Below, in pieces: positions 1 to 11,312 of a stretch of 64,000 bases of DNA. The notes under the pieces were generated by a model. That model did not search any database, had not been told where the DNA came from, and saw only the letters and a list, made by a program, of their open reading frames with translations. Positions within the stretch are counted from its first letter, which is position 1, and every line of letters begins with the position of its first letter. Source of the stretch: Polytrichum commune (Eukaryota; Streptophyta; Polytrichopsida; Polytrichales; Polytrichaceae); contig OX485805.1 in the NCBI GenBank assembly GCA_950295325.1, positions 22,617,501 to 22,681,500 of the forward strand, in the 5' to 3' direction. The translations under genes and the position numbers were made by a program.

Positions 1-2687
1 CCCATACACCTCAAAGGCACCTCCAACAGTGCCGTTACATTTTCCTCCAATTCTTGCTCCAGTGTTGCGGAAGAGATCATTCTTGCAACGATCAGGATTA
101 ATGTATGTTGAGTGGTGTGAAGGAAAATGTTGTTGGTGATGAGATATGGTGGCCATTGTTATGCCTCGGCTCCCTCTAAAGCATTGTTGGAGGGAGACAT
201 GAAAACAATGGTGGAGATACAATTAGAGCACATTTCCATATGCCATCCAAGTTGGCGAAAGTCACTACATACAAACATTCAACATACGGAATAAGATTTA
301 GAATATTCTAAATGTATTAGAGAATATCATTAGGGTATGCAAAGAATACTCTTGAAAAGTACATCTAATGCATAGTTTAATCATGATTTTTTTACAAATT
401 CAGCTAAAAACATCAAAACCTGGATTAAAGAGGACCTTAATTAGATTTGTTCTCATATATATGTTCGTGGTGGTTCCCATGTGTTAGTTTACTGTCTCTC
501 CTTTTAAATCTACAGCGTGATTTAAAAGCTCCCTATAATTACTTGATTCTCAAAATTGACTTATTTTATTCTACTCTATCATTAGCTATGTTGCAATATT
601 ATTTCATTTTTTGATAGTTTATATTCCTCATAATCATAATAAATGATTCAAATGTACACACATTGGAAAAGTGGTGTCAAAAAGCTAACAATAAAAAAGC
701 ATGACGATTCATACATAGAATTGCAAAATCATACAAGTGCAACTCTTTAGAAAGACACAACGTACAACTGCAACAACATGAATGGAAAATGCAACAAGAA
801 AATTAAGCACAATTTAAAACCTACTCACAAGTGTGCAAATTTAGGGTTTATTATTACAATACCATCATGCATCACATAAGAAGGCTTAGGGTGGAAACAC
901 AACAATAGTGAATGTGTGTTCATAACACAACACCCACTCCATGGCAATCTAGCCCCAAGCCACAATGCGTTGTCAACCTATATATTGTTTTATGCCTCCT
1001 TTGTTTTGTTAATCATTTTTTTTAAATAAAAAAACAAACAAACAAACACTAAGCTCAACAAAGTGGAACTAAAACCCTAGGTGTTGGCAAACGGAAGTGC
1101 AAGGAGTGCAATATAAGGAAGACAAATAGTAATGAACATTGGGAATTTTCATTATCTTGGACATTTGATGTTAAAATTTTCATTCTAGTATTGTGAAGCA
1201 TGTGTGCAAAACTAAGCCTACTCAACATAAATCCTAAAAGTCTTTTCTTGAACCCATATATTATTAGTAAAAAATTGAATGTTCCACATTCAAAGTCTAC
1301 CTACCTTACTTCTAATGGGATTATGCATTTTCACGGTCCCTAAATTATGTGAAATTATTTTATAAAATTTATGTCAAATAAATTTAATCCTCCTTGTATT
1401 AGATTGCATGTCATTTTTTAAATGCACTAAGTGACCTACATGTTAACAACGATTATCCCTCCCATCCTCTTGATCATGATTTTTTCCATCTAAATTGTGG
1501 TCGGGCCTCCTTATTGCCTAATCCAGGTTGTTGGTTTCCCAAGACATGACCCAATTTTTGAGACGTGACCACTCTTAGTGAGGATCAACCTTTGTCTAGT
1601 TATCCTAGTAGATTGCAACCTAATCTACCAAGATCTGCAATTCCGTCTTCTGATCTGAATTGCGCCTAATCATTAACATCTTTTGTTTGTCTCTGGTTTT
1701 CCTTAGATGGAAAAGTTCAAGGCACTCTTCTTCCTTAAGCTATGCCTAATCCTAATCTACCCATCTTAATTATCGTTTCTCTTGGATTTGCTATATTCTA
1801 CCCTAGATCTACATTCCAAGTTCAAACTTCTTGCAACCCTAGTTAGATGTCTTCTCCGACTACCATGTCACACAACCAAATCACTCTAAACTACACACTT
1901 GCATAATGGTCCAAGAAGAGAGCTTGTTAATCCTAAGCATCAACCATAAGTCTTGCAAAAATACTACCACTATGAGAATGCCTCAATTTTGGTTTCCTCA
2001 AACCTTTACTACCATATGCAACTCAAAACCTCTTAGAAGGATATCAAATCCTAACTCACAAGTATCCTCTAACATCCTCGCTACTAAGAGCTAAGAGCCT
2101 CACTCCGCTATTCAAATATGAGAATACTTAGCTAACTCCAACTACTAGCTCAAGCCATGGTCTAATACTACTAACAACTAACAACTCCAGAGTCCTTTTC
2201 ATTGACTTATGTAGCAAAACCCTAAACCTAACCCTAATTGGAAGTTACCGTAGTTACTAGAATCTTACCCCAATAGAACTAGTAATTACCACAATAAACC
2301 AATTTTTTTCATAACAAACCATAAGGTACCACAGTAAACTAGAAGTTACCATAGTAGCACCATAAGTTGTTGGTCAATAGAACCAATAATTTTATGGTTA
2401 GTAAACCAATAAGTTATTGTTGATCATAAAACACTAACTTGGCTACTAATTACTTATTGGTCCAAAACTTACTAATGAACCACACATTCTTACTCACTAG
2501 TAGCCAAAGATTCTATAACTATTCCACCCTAAACACTATCCGGGAGTACATAGTATACATAAGAGAGAGGTATTGTTTTTCTCTAGTGTGTACATTTGAA
2601 AAGTACATTAAGAATTATGAAATAAATGTAGATGTATAAAGGGGACCCTAAATTTTAGAAGAAAAAAAATGACAAAAAATGTATTAT
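1..2687. other. AT-rich intergenic stretch, nothing recognised
   Basis: Short frames only, with stops throughout both strands. A few repeated phrases (TTACCATAGTA, AACTAGTAATTACC) occur at 2240-2400, without regular period. No gene, RNA or transposon end could be supported. Confidence 0.5.
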
Positions 2688-3046
2688 ACTAAATATGATA
2701 TTTAGTATCACCAATTCTGATTGTCTTGCTCAATACTATAGTGTCACCAACACTAAATGTTTACCCCACATTACTTGTCATTCCTTGTAAATTCTTTGGG
2801 GGATTATAGGTTTACAATGCTGCAATTACCGTCACTTACCAAGTGATTATTCATGCAAGTTCCAATCATCCATGACAATATTTCATCACAAGTTGCTGAC
2901 GAGACAAGGTAGGGTTTTGGTGAATGGATGAACTCATTCATCATCCATGAGTGTGTTTGTTCACTTATTCATAAGAAGTTTCATCCGATAAGTTACACAA
3001 AGTGAAATTAGATACCACGTGACATTAAAGATCATATTTAGTGTAG
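2688..3046 (+). mobile_element. M1-family MITE
   Basis: This non-coding element of about 359 bp starts ACTAAATATGATATTTAGT and ends ATCATATTTAGTGTAGT, so its termini are inverted repeats. The interior is shared with 49906-50280 in the same orientation and with 16705-17090, 23650-23863 and 62832-63126 in reverse. The repeat ends and lack of coding sequence fit a MITE. I could not assign a superfamily because no clear target-site duplication is visible. Confidence 0.8.
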
Positions 3047-4582
3047 TTTTATCCAATTTATATTTTCATCCATTGTTGACATATGGTAAGTCTCCCCAAT
3101 GACTTGTATATGTAATAAAGGTCTTTTCATTTACAATTTATATTTTATGTATGGAGGGGAGACATTTATCACATTGAATTGAAAAGCTTAGTATAAAATA
3201 CACGAGTCCATATTTTAGCCTATCATTAGTACGTACACATTTGTTTTCTCTATAAGATTCTTGTATATAGGAGGTTTTATTCATAATCACTCACGCATAT
3301 CATTTAGGTTTTCAATGAAGAGCCTACCCTTTGAGCGCATACTATGCCCAAACATTGTGCTCATTGAAGGCCTCCCCACACACGCACATGTCCCACACAA
3401 CCTACCATGAGCATCGTCCTATATTACATCCGATTCATATCATGCCATGACTACTTCCATTACAACCATTCAACCTAAGATAGGCAAATACACCCCACTC
3501 CATGCAATCATAGCCATTGGTGGAAAGCTTAACCTTCTTGTCCTAACATAGGAAAATGCAAAAGGATCCACACACACACACACACACACACCCGACAACT
3601 TACTCAACAATTCAAACTTCCTCCCACCCAAATAAAAAGGAAAGAAAAAAAGGGGGAAAACAAAACAAAACTAGCATAACCAACTTCACACAATATCTGC
3701 CATATGCTCCCTCTCTACCCTCATCCTCAACCCCCCAAAAAACATTGTTAGTCTAAAATATCCCAAACACAATACCCCTCACCCCCTCCCAACATAAAAT
3801 CTTGACATAACCCAAAATTATGCAGGTGTTTGGCACATTTCTCAAATATCTCAATGAGGATGGGGGTAAGCGTTGTCATGTCTCACTTAGAGTAGATTTT
3901 GGACCTTCAATTCTTATAATCACATTCCTCACCAACTTACCATCGCAACTCAACGACAATAACCTCCTTCCCCACTTTCTATCTAACAAGACACACATAT
4001 AAAGCCCACCCCCGAAAGGGGCACAATAGCTTGTGGGTGAAGAAGCTTTTCCTTCATGATTGCTCCTAAGGGAGTCATCTATCTATCTATTTGCCTCTTT
4101 GTAATAATCTTCATAATTAAAAAAAATGAACTTTGATTTCAATAGGATATAAAAACTTGTTGGTGTGGATACCACATCGCTTCGTCTTTTATGGTGGCAT
4201 AACTTTACTATCCAAGCACTCCTTACTATAAGTATGTTTTGTTTGTCCAAATTTTTGAGATATAAAGCTCGAGAACTCCACTCATACAACATTTAACAAG
4301 AGTAATTGGGATGAAGATCATATTCCAACTTCCAAGTTTGACTACAATGCAAATCTATGCTCATATGTTGATCCCCTACTTCACATAGAGGTGTTTTGCC
4401 CCTCAAAATGTGAAGAGAAGCATGTTCAAAAGTATTTGCCAACATTGATGGAGTCTATATTCCTTTGCCACAAGAAGTGACATATAAAAGTCTACCAAAA
4501 GAGAAGCCACTTTCTTCAATAATTAAGGAGCATTTGACACCTTCCAAACTACACTAAGTCATCTTAGTAGTGTGGGCGGCGG
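3047..4582. other. AT-rich spacer before the family-A LTR, nothing recognised
   Basis: Apart from the CA microsatellite no feature was found. The longest frames (60-69 codons) have no family resemblance. Confidence 0.45.
3570..3591. repeat. (CA)n microsatellite
   Basis: Eleven uninterrupted CA repeats in an otherwise AT-rich spacer. Confidence 0.9.
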
Positions 4583-5738
4583 TGTCGTAATGTAAATACG
4601 TACACTATATAGATGTGTACGTATTTAGAATTGCATTGTGATTTTAGTACCCATAGTTTACTCTTAGTTACCTTTACTAAAGAATAGAAATAGATTACCT
4701 TTATGTTTACTCTTAGTTACCTTTTCTAAAGGATAGAAATAGATTACCTTTATGTCTACTCATAGTTTACTCTTAGTTACCTTTATTAAAGGATAGAAAT
4801 ATATTACCTTTTTGTTTACTCATAGTTTACTCTTGCCTTTTAGTTATCTTGAGTTACTTTGGACCAATAGGTGATTAGAAGCCATGTGATGGGGATAAGA
4901 TGGAAACTTTGTCTCGGGCATTGAGGAGAGAGAAACATTGTGAAGAGGAGAGTTGTGGTGTTATTATTGTATTGAGGAGGTTGTAGAGAAGAGGGGACTT
5001 GATTTGAAGCATGGTGTGTGTTGTGTTGAGAAGAATTTGAAATAAAATACGAAGGAGTTGTGATTCAAAAAGTTGTTTCTTTAAGAGTGATATCACTTGT
5101 TTGTTTTGAAGTTAGCAATCGAAATCTGTGCTAGTTTGAGTGGAGGGAGGTTTGTTGGTTCTTAAAAAAGAAGAGCCGAGGCTTCGACCGACCATAGAAG
5201 ACGGACAGATTTGAAGATTTGAGAACTTCACAAGACTCAAGAGCGTTGTTCGTTGTGTTTTTTTTTGTGATTCCAAGCCGGTTTTGGAGGCTAGTTGCAT
5301 TTGTATTTTTCATCGTAAATTTGTTGCGGGTTATGTGGGAAACCACAAACCCCCGTTTCTTGTTTGTGACAACGAAGTGGGATTTGATGACCCACAAGGT
5401 TGTTTCATGTTTGTGACAACGAAGTGGGATTAATGACCCGCAAGGTTGTTTTCTGTCGTTCGTGGGTTTGAAAGTTTAGGAGCCAATCTTTCGGACGTCA
5501 GCTCGTGTTCTGATGTCCCGTTTTACCCGTCCGAGGCCTGTGGTATCTTATCACCCTACCCTTACCCTTGACCCATATAGAGCCGCAACAAGATAGGTCG
5601 ATGGGAAAGAGTTTGAAGACTTGAAGAAACTGAAGACCAAGACTCTTGAAGACTAGAAGATTCGACGGTCCGGTAAACAAGTCCAGTTGCAGCCAAAAGC
5701 CCAGTGCTTTCCTAAGGCGGAACCCTCTCTACTCGACA
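4583..5738 (+). mobile_element. Solo LTR, family A
   Basis: A 1156-bp sequence starting TGTCGTAATGTAAATACG and ending CTCTCTACTCGACA (TG..CA with inverted TGTCG/CGACA ends). It matches 46547-47706 along its length in reverse orientation. Inside are imperfect ~60-bp repeats of the type TTACTCTTAGTTACCTTTA (4648-4830), a 44-bp duplication around TGTGACAACGAAGTGGGAT (5366-5450), and a terminal hairpin at 4594-4626. The flanking tetranucleotides are GCGG and ACGG, an imperfect duplication. No adjacent primer-binding site or internal coding region was found. Confidence 0.82.
4648..4835. repeat. Three to four imperfect ~60-bp tandem units in the family-A LTR
   Basis: The unit contains TACTCTTAGTTACCTTTACT followed by AAAGGATAGAAATAGATTACC. 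Units differ by small substitutions and an optional CTCATAGTTTA insert. The corresponding part of the copy at 46547-47706 has a related but shorter arrangement. Confidence 0.75.
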
Positions 5739-7449
5739 ACGGTAATTCCCTAGAGTCCACATAATTTTCAATCCATGTCAATTCTCTAGTTTTAAATTAG
5801 TGTGGACCACAATAATCTATTTTGTAGAATTCGATGTTGGTGAATAGTTAATTTATTCTCTTTTTGACGTATGGTGGCTCTTTTATATTATGAAAGGTAT
5901 TGGTTGGAAATCTGAAGGAAAATCAAGGGTAAGACCTGAGATTTTTGATCCATGTTAGTTCCACCCCGACTAGACAATTAGGATGGCTGACATTAATTAT
6001 TTATGTGATGCAAAAATTTCCACCCAAACTAATAGGACTCTATAGTGTACATTACAAAGCTCTTAATGAACTTATAAGTTACTTAGACATCATGAAAGTG
6101 AACTCTAGCTTTCATGTTGCTAAAAAATGAAGAAGTAATGATAATGTACATCATTGACTAAGCATGCACATTGTGTTATTTGGATACTTTTCTCCTTACA
6201 TTCAAGTCTTGTAGGATATGGAACATGCAATTAGTGTGAGATGATTAGCAAATCTAAATTGAGCAACTAGTCATTCCCTCACAAATTTCAGACCTTGTAT
6301 GAAAATTTATCTTAGTCATTATCAAAACAAAAATTTATCATGCTCATTTACATGACATCTAGGTCCTCCCAATCATGTCGACTTATTGAACCTAGAATAG
6401 TTAAAATATTTTGAGCACATAGCCCAATCTTGTGTAGACACATGTCTATTTGGTGTCCATTCTTGGATCCACACCAAATCACATAACAAGCCAAAGCATA
6501 ATAAAGTGAACAAAAGTTGTACCTTATCATTTTAGAGGGGCAAGTAGCCGCATTTCCTAGTTATATAACTTTTTTTTTTAAAATGATTCATGTTAAGGCT
6601 ACTAATATGGTGGATTATGATGTTTTCATAAATATTTTTGCACCCATAGAAGTAGACTCTAAAGTTTGTAGAATCTATTTCCATCGTTGTTGGTTTTTGG
6701 AAAGTGAGAGTAATATCGTAGACCTTAAGAAAATATATTATACTTCAAATATGACAAGACATTGACATACAATATGATATTGCCAAATACCTCAACTATA
6801 CACACAAATTTTATATAAATTCATGTCAACAATTGTTGTTGACACTTTGAAATGATTTTCAGGTGTAAATATAATAAGTAGTTCGCATTCACAAATATAT
6901 ATATATATATATATATATAACACTCATAAATATAGACAGGGAGACCCCCCCCTCTCTCCCTCTTTACGAAGTCCACCTTTTGAAAGGAAAACAACATACT
7001 TTACCCTATATCATAGATAATCATGATCAAAATAAAGAGAACATGCTCATAATTCACACCAGTGCCCAAACATTGACATTTCTTTTCTCTTTCTCTTTTT
7101 CTTTCTCTAGGATGGGAGGATTTCTTAAAATAAGAAATGAGGGATGACCTAGAATATTATCACTCTTATGTACAAGGCTTTCTTTGACCACAACTAATCT
7201 ATATACATTAGGATTTTTTTTTTTTTTAGGGTGCAAGTGTGTGTGGGTCACATGTGGTCCTCCGTATTATGAAAAATGCGTTCCTTGGGATGCCATGACA
7301 AACCTAGTTAGAGCCCCGTGTGAGGAGGTAGTACAACTTTACTACTTTGAGCATGAGAATGCCCTCTTAACCAAACAAACAAGTAGCATGAAAATTCTCG
7401 GGGTATTTCTGCACTAAACTTCCTTAAGAAACGAACCTCTATTAGAGCA
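5739..7449. other. Spacer without recognised genes
   Basis: Contains the TA microsatellite. The block near 6,410-6,490 (AGACACATGTCTATTTGGTG, complement of the GTGTGG.CTAAGAACGG family) is a diverged member of the repeat duplicated at 17421-18011. Otherwise AT-rich and stop-filled. Confidence 0.4.
6895..6919. repeat. (TA)n microsatellite
   Basis: About twelve TA repeats in an AT-rich spacer, followed 25 bases later by a C8 tract. Confidence 0.9.
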
Positions 7450-7497
7450 ATTTAACAGATCAAGGTTTGTGTGTTCAAATCCTTGGGGGTTTTTTTA
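7450..7497 (+). other. Possible pol III promoter (SINE-like) with T-run
   Basis: AGCAATTTAACAGATCAAGG followed by GTGTTCAAATCC (B-box-like) and then TTTTTTT. The arrangement fits a tRNA-derived SINE start or a decayed tRNA, but the A-box match is weak. Confidence 0.35.
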
Positions 7498-8813
7498 TTA
7501 TAAATATTTTTATTATAAATTTAGTGGGGTTGTTTGTTTGTGAGTACTACAAGTTGGAGAAAAAGAAATCACTTTGATTTTTGAGGATTAGCATGAATGG
7601 TTGGATACGAATAAGGGAGAGGTTGCTTGAACCAACACTTCAAGTGATTTAGTCTATTTGGGAGTCCATTTGGATTATTAGCATGCATAATTGGCTTAGC
7701 AAATTGGTTTAGACATAGTATAACCAAAAATTAAATTAAATGCCGACCATATGAATAGAGTTGTTTGTAAAGTAAAGGAGATGAAACCATGGCTTTAGTC
7801 CCAAACCCTGAGTTTGTGAGAAGTAATACAGAGTCATCCAACTTTTCTTAAGTGCTTAAATAATCGTACACAAAGAGTGGTGTCGGGCTACTAAAAACAA
7901 ATTTTTTGGCTTGTCTTACAAGGATTGGTTGGCCAAGCTAGCCTTGCATAGGTTGATCCGGGATTTAGGACAGCAACTCGCATGTACATACCCTATTTTT
8001 TATCCTAAAATTCTCTCAAAGTTTGAGAGGTGGAAAGAGGTGGTCCCAAAAGTTTCATCCAACTTTCAAAAGAGGCTTCAATACATGATGAACTAATGAG
8101 TTCTTCATAGAAAATTTTCTCCAAGAAGAATCCAACCCACAATTTCATCCCTCTTTGAAGGACTTTACGGATGACTCTAATAAATAAATAAAATTTTAAG
8201 TTGTCTACTCCTAGCTTCCTAAAGCCATCCCTAGACCCCTACTTTTCCTAATACAAATGGCTCCCAAATTCATCCCGACAATCGCCCAAAACAATTCCCG
8301 TTTTCTCCCAATATTGCCCCCGACTTTTGCCCAAACTGCCCCTACACTAAAAACAACCAACTCTCCATCCAATAAAAAATTAACCTCTCATAGCTTTTAC
8401 ATGCAAGATCTTAATAAACACAAACAAGTAAGCCAACTACATGCCTGTACTTGCCCAAATCCAATCCCACTTTGTCTAGAACCAACCTTGCATTTCCCAA
8501 AACCGACCCACTTTTCACCCATATTTGCCTCAACTTGCACCGGAGATATTCATACACTTTAAGGTGTGTTTCGGTTACGGGATTAAGAGACATCACTACA
8601 AAGGTATTGCTTATGGGTGGGGTGTTGGATATAGTATTCTCTACCTTATAGCACTGCAAATCAAGTAGTATGCCTTCCACTTAAAGATGTGAACACCATC
8701 ATTTTTGGACACATGATAGTTCATGTTTTATCAAAGGAAAGCCTTTATTATTCAAAGTTTATCTTAAAACCCCACCAATAGTTTGATAGCTTATAGGTGA
8801 TAAGACTAGCACG

Positions 8814-8876
8814 GCCGAAGGAATCGAACTCGTGTCACTTTGGTAACCGGAAGCCTCACCCACCAAACCATAAGCT
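8814..8876 (-). other. tRNA-like head of a possible SINE
   Basis: The minus strand contains ATGGTTTGGTGGGTG (resembling a pol III A box) and 27 bases further GAGTTCGATTCC (close to the B-box consensus GGTTCGANTCC). The spacing and order match a tRNA gene, but no acceptor stem closes, so it is more likely a tRNA-derived SINE promoter than a tRNA. Confidence 0.5.
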
Positions 8877-8882
8877 AAATGA

Positions 8883-9911
8883 GGGCCACTTCACACACAT
8901 GACTGAAGGCCCGTGGCCATTGCAATCTAAGAGTCATTGGTTGAAAGGGTGGAGACCGTCCAAGTTCACTTCACACACGAAGGTGAAGGTTTAAAGGCCC
9001 AATGAAGTCTACATGGAGTCCTACATGACAAACTATGGATAAGGGTTCATGGTCTCCCAGAATTTTCCCACCTTCAAGAGGTGCGTCTAATGCAAATTCT
9101 AGGAGACCATGACTTTTTTAATATTTTTTCCAGCATGACAGATTTCATGACACATTGCAGGGCATATTCCATATCAGATTCATGAACATACAATCACCAC
9201 CAAGTAATTCTTTTAAATTGAAAGAGTTTGAGACATATTATATTAAACCAAGTCCTCCCCTCTTTTTCTGCCAACAAAATATGCAATGGTCCCGCAATAT
9301 GGTCCATTCTCACTTCACACTTTGCTTGAGGGCCCGTGACTACATAAAACGGCTTTCCCAACACCTATGGTACGGCCTTTGGATGAGAGTCAAGGGTCCT
9401 CATCATTAGAAGGTCATGGCTCTTGGCTTATGTCACGAGACTGAGAGCCCGTGACCAAGTACACTTCAAGCACTCTCATTGGTGGAAAAGGCGGAGCCGG
9501 TCCAAGTTCGCTTCACACTACGCTTGACGGACTAACGGAGTATGTGAATGCAAGATGGATGTAAAGTCTACATGGATTCCTACATGGCATCAAATGGATC
9601 ATGTTTCACGGTCACTAGGATTATTTTCAAAAGCCACCTCTTGGAGGTAGGCCTAACACAAAACCGGGAGACCATGGCACTCCTAACGCTCACAACTGTT
9701 GGTTTATTCTATTTTATCATGTGTGAGGACCCGCATGAATAGAAATAGCATTTGGTTGAGGGCCTGATCACATATGACTTCACACTACACTTGAGGGTCC
9801 GTGACCACACTACGTGATTTTGGAGGTGTGTTGGGACGGCCTTTGGACGCTTTCTTTTGGGCTCTCACAATCTCATGGTCACGGCCCTTGGCTCGTGTGT
9901 GAAGTGGCCCT
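8883..9911 (+). mobile_element. Two head-to-tail copies of the GGGCCACTTCACACA-ended MITE (TIR-G family)
   Basis: The block opens GGGCCACTTCACACACATGA and closes GTGTGAAGTGGCCC. Around 9,430 a second copy begins (ACTGAGAGCCCGTGACC) right after a copy end (GGCTCTTGGCTTATG). The right copy (~9430-9911) is closely similar to 26750-27190, sharing CTACATGGATTCCTACATGG and CTTGGAGGTAGGCCTAAC. The left copy is much more diverged. There is no coding capacity. Confidence 0.72.
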
Positions 9912-9944
9912 CAGTGTCCGGGGATTTTTCGGGCAAAATTGGTT

Positions 9945-10115
9945 GAGATCCAAGTGATTCCAAGTCACATTTTAATATCTTGCGGATCTCCTCTATCAGT
10001 TTAAGTTATGTTCTATAGATTGTTCTAAAATGACTGGCGATTTACCGAAAGTCTTGAACTCCAACCAGTTATTTCTCAAACTCCAACCAGTCTATGTCAC
10101 AAAATTTTACTTTCA
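9945..10115 (+). repeat. Dispersed repeat unit (copy 1 of 3)
   Basis: Contains CCAAGTCACATTTTAATATC, TTAAGTTATGTTCTATAGAT, CTAAAATGACTGGCGATTTA, CCGAAAGTCTTGAACTCCAA and CAGTTATTTCTCAAACTCCA, matching 20260-20400 in order. Non-coding. Confidence 0.55.
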
Positions 10116-11249
10116 TACTATGTTGTTAACTCCCTGGTCGAAATGTTTAAGACAATATTCAAGAGCACAATTTACAATTTTAGCGGGCTCTCGGATTTGT
10201 TTAAAGTCCCCCCCCCCCCCCAATGGCTTCTTTCAAATTTAGGTATGCAAAATGTGTTTTTGACCGATATCCAAGAAATTAGTTATGGAGTTCTAGGTGT
10301 AGATGTCCAATACCTTTGAACAATTGTTGTCAATATGTATGATTGTGATATGGGTTTTGATGTTGTGTGAATATCAATTTGCAGTTTGTGATTATTAGTG
10401 ACTCTGATGATGACATGTTCAAGAGTCTATGGATGAATCGAATGGTGGTGATCATGGCGTAGTGTTACTCCACAAAATGGACTTTGATTTGGTTATTTCT
10501 AGCTTACATTTTAGACCTCTTGGAGAATCATGCCTCTCAATCCCCATATATCGTTTCGTTTCATTACTATTGGTTCATCCAATTCTGGAGGTGAATGTCC
10601 AACTTCTTGAAAGAGAATTTGTTAATGGTTGTAGAGAAGGCAATAGAGTTTTGTATGCAATAAAGTCAACCATGGGAAGGATTTTTTGGTCACTGAGGAT
10701 GTTGTGTCCACTTGGAGTAATCAATGGAGGTGACTGATGATGCATTCGAGGAACAACGGATAGCAAATGTTGACTTGGTATCTTTGAGGGGCAAGATGTT
10801 TTCTTGTTTGGTGAGGAATCACCAACTTATTGCATGGTGTTGTCATATTGAGCAATTGCATTATGACAATCCAAAACGGCATTTTGCAATCAATTGTGTA
10901 TGTTTAAATCCTCATTTCATGTTGGTGTATTGTTGGATGCCATGCACAAGATCGATAGGTAATGGCATTGTCCTTCTCTAATATTTCATTTCCCATTTTG
11001 TTCATTGTAATTTCTAAATTACATGTGTTTTGATATTTTGTCTTGTTCATCACAACTCTGCAGAGAGTGATTACATGAAGCCCAATATTGTACACACGCT
11101 TCATCGCATTTGAGCTTTTGGCATCCTTCTCGTGACTAATTTCAATGATATCATTTTTGTTGATGAATACAAGAATAATGAAATGAAAAGGCACTTGGTA
11201 CTCTTTGACAATCGATGCCTTAGTTGCTTTGATCCATTGTGATTATTCA

Positions 11250-11312
<63 letters not shown>

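Noticed and set aside
4583-5738. Family-A LTR as the 5' LTR of a complete element
   Set aside because: No primer-binding site, internal coding region or second direct copy follows within the window. The only other copy is 41 kb away in the opposite orientation.
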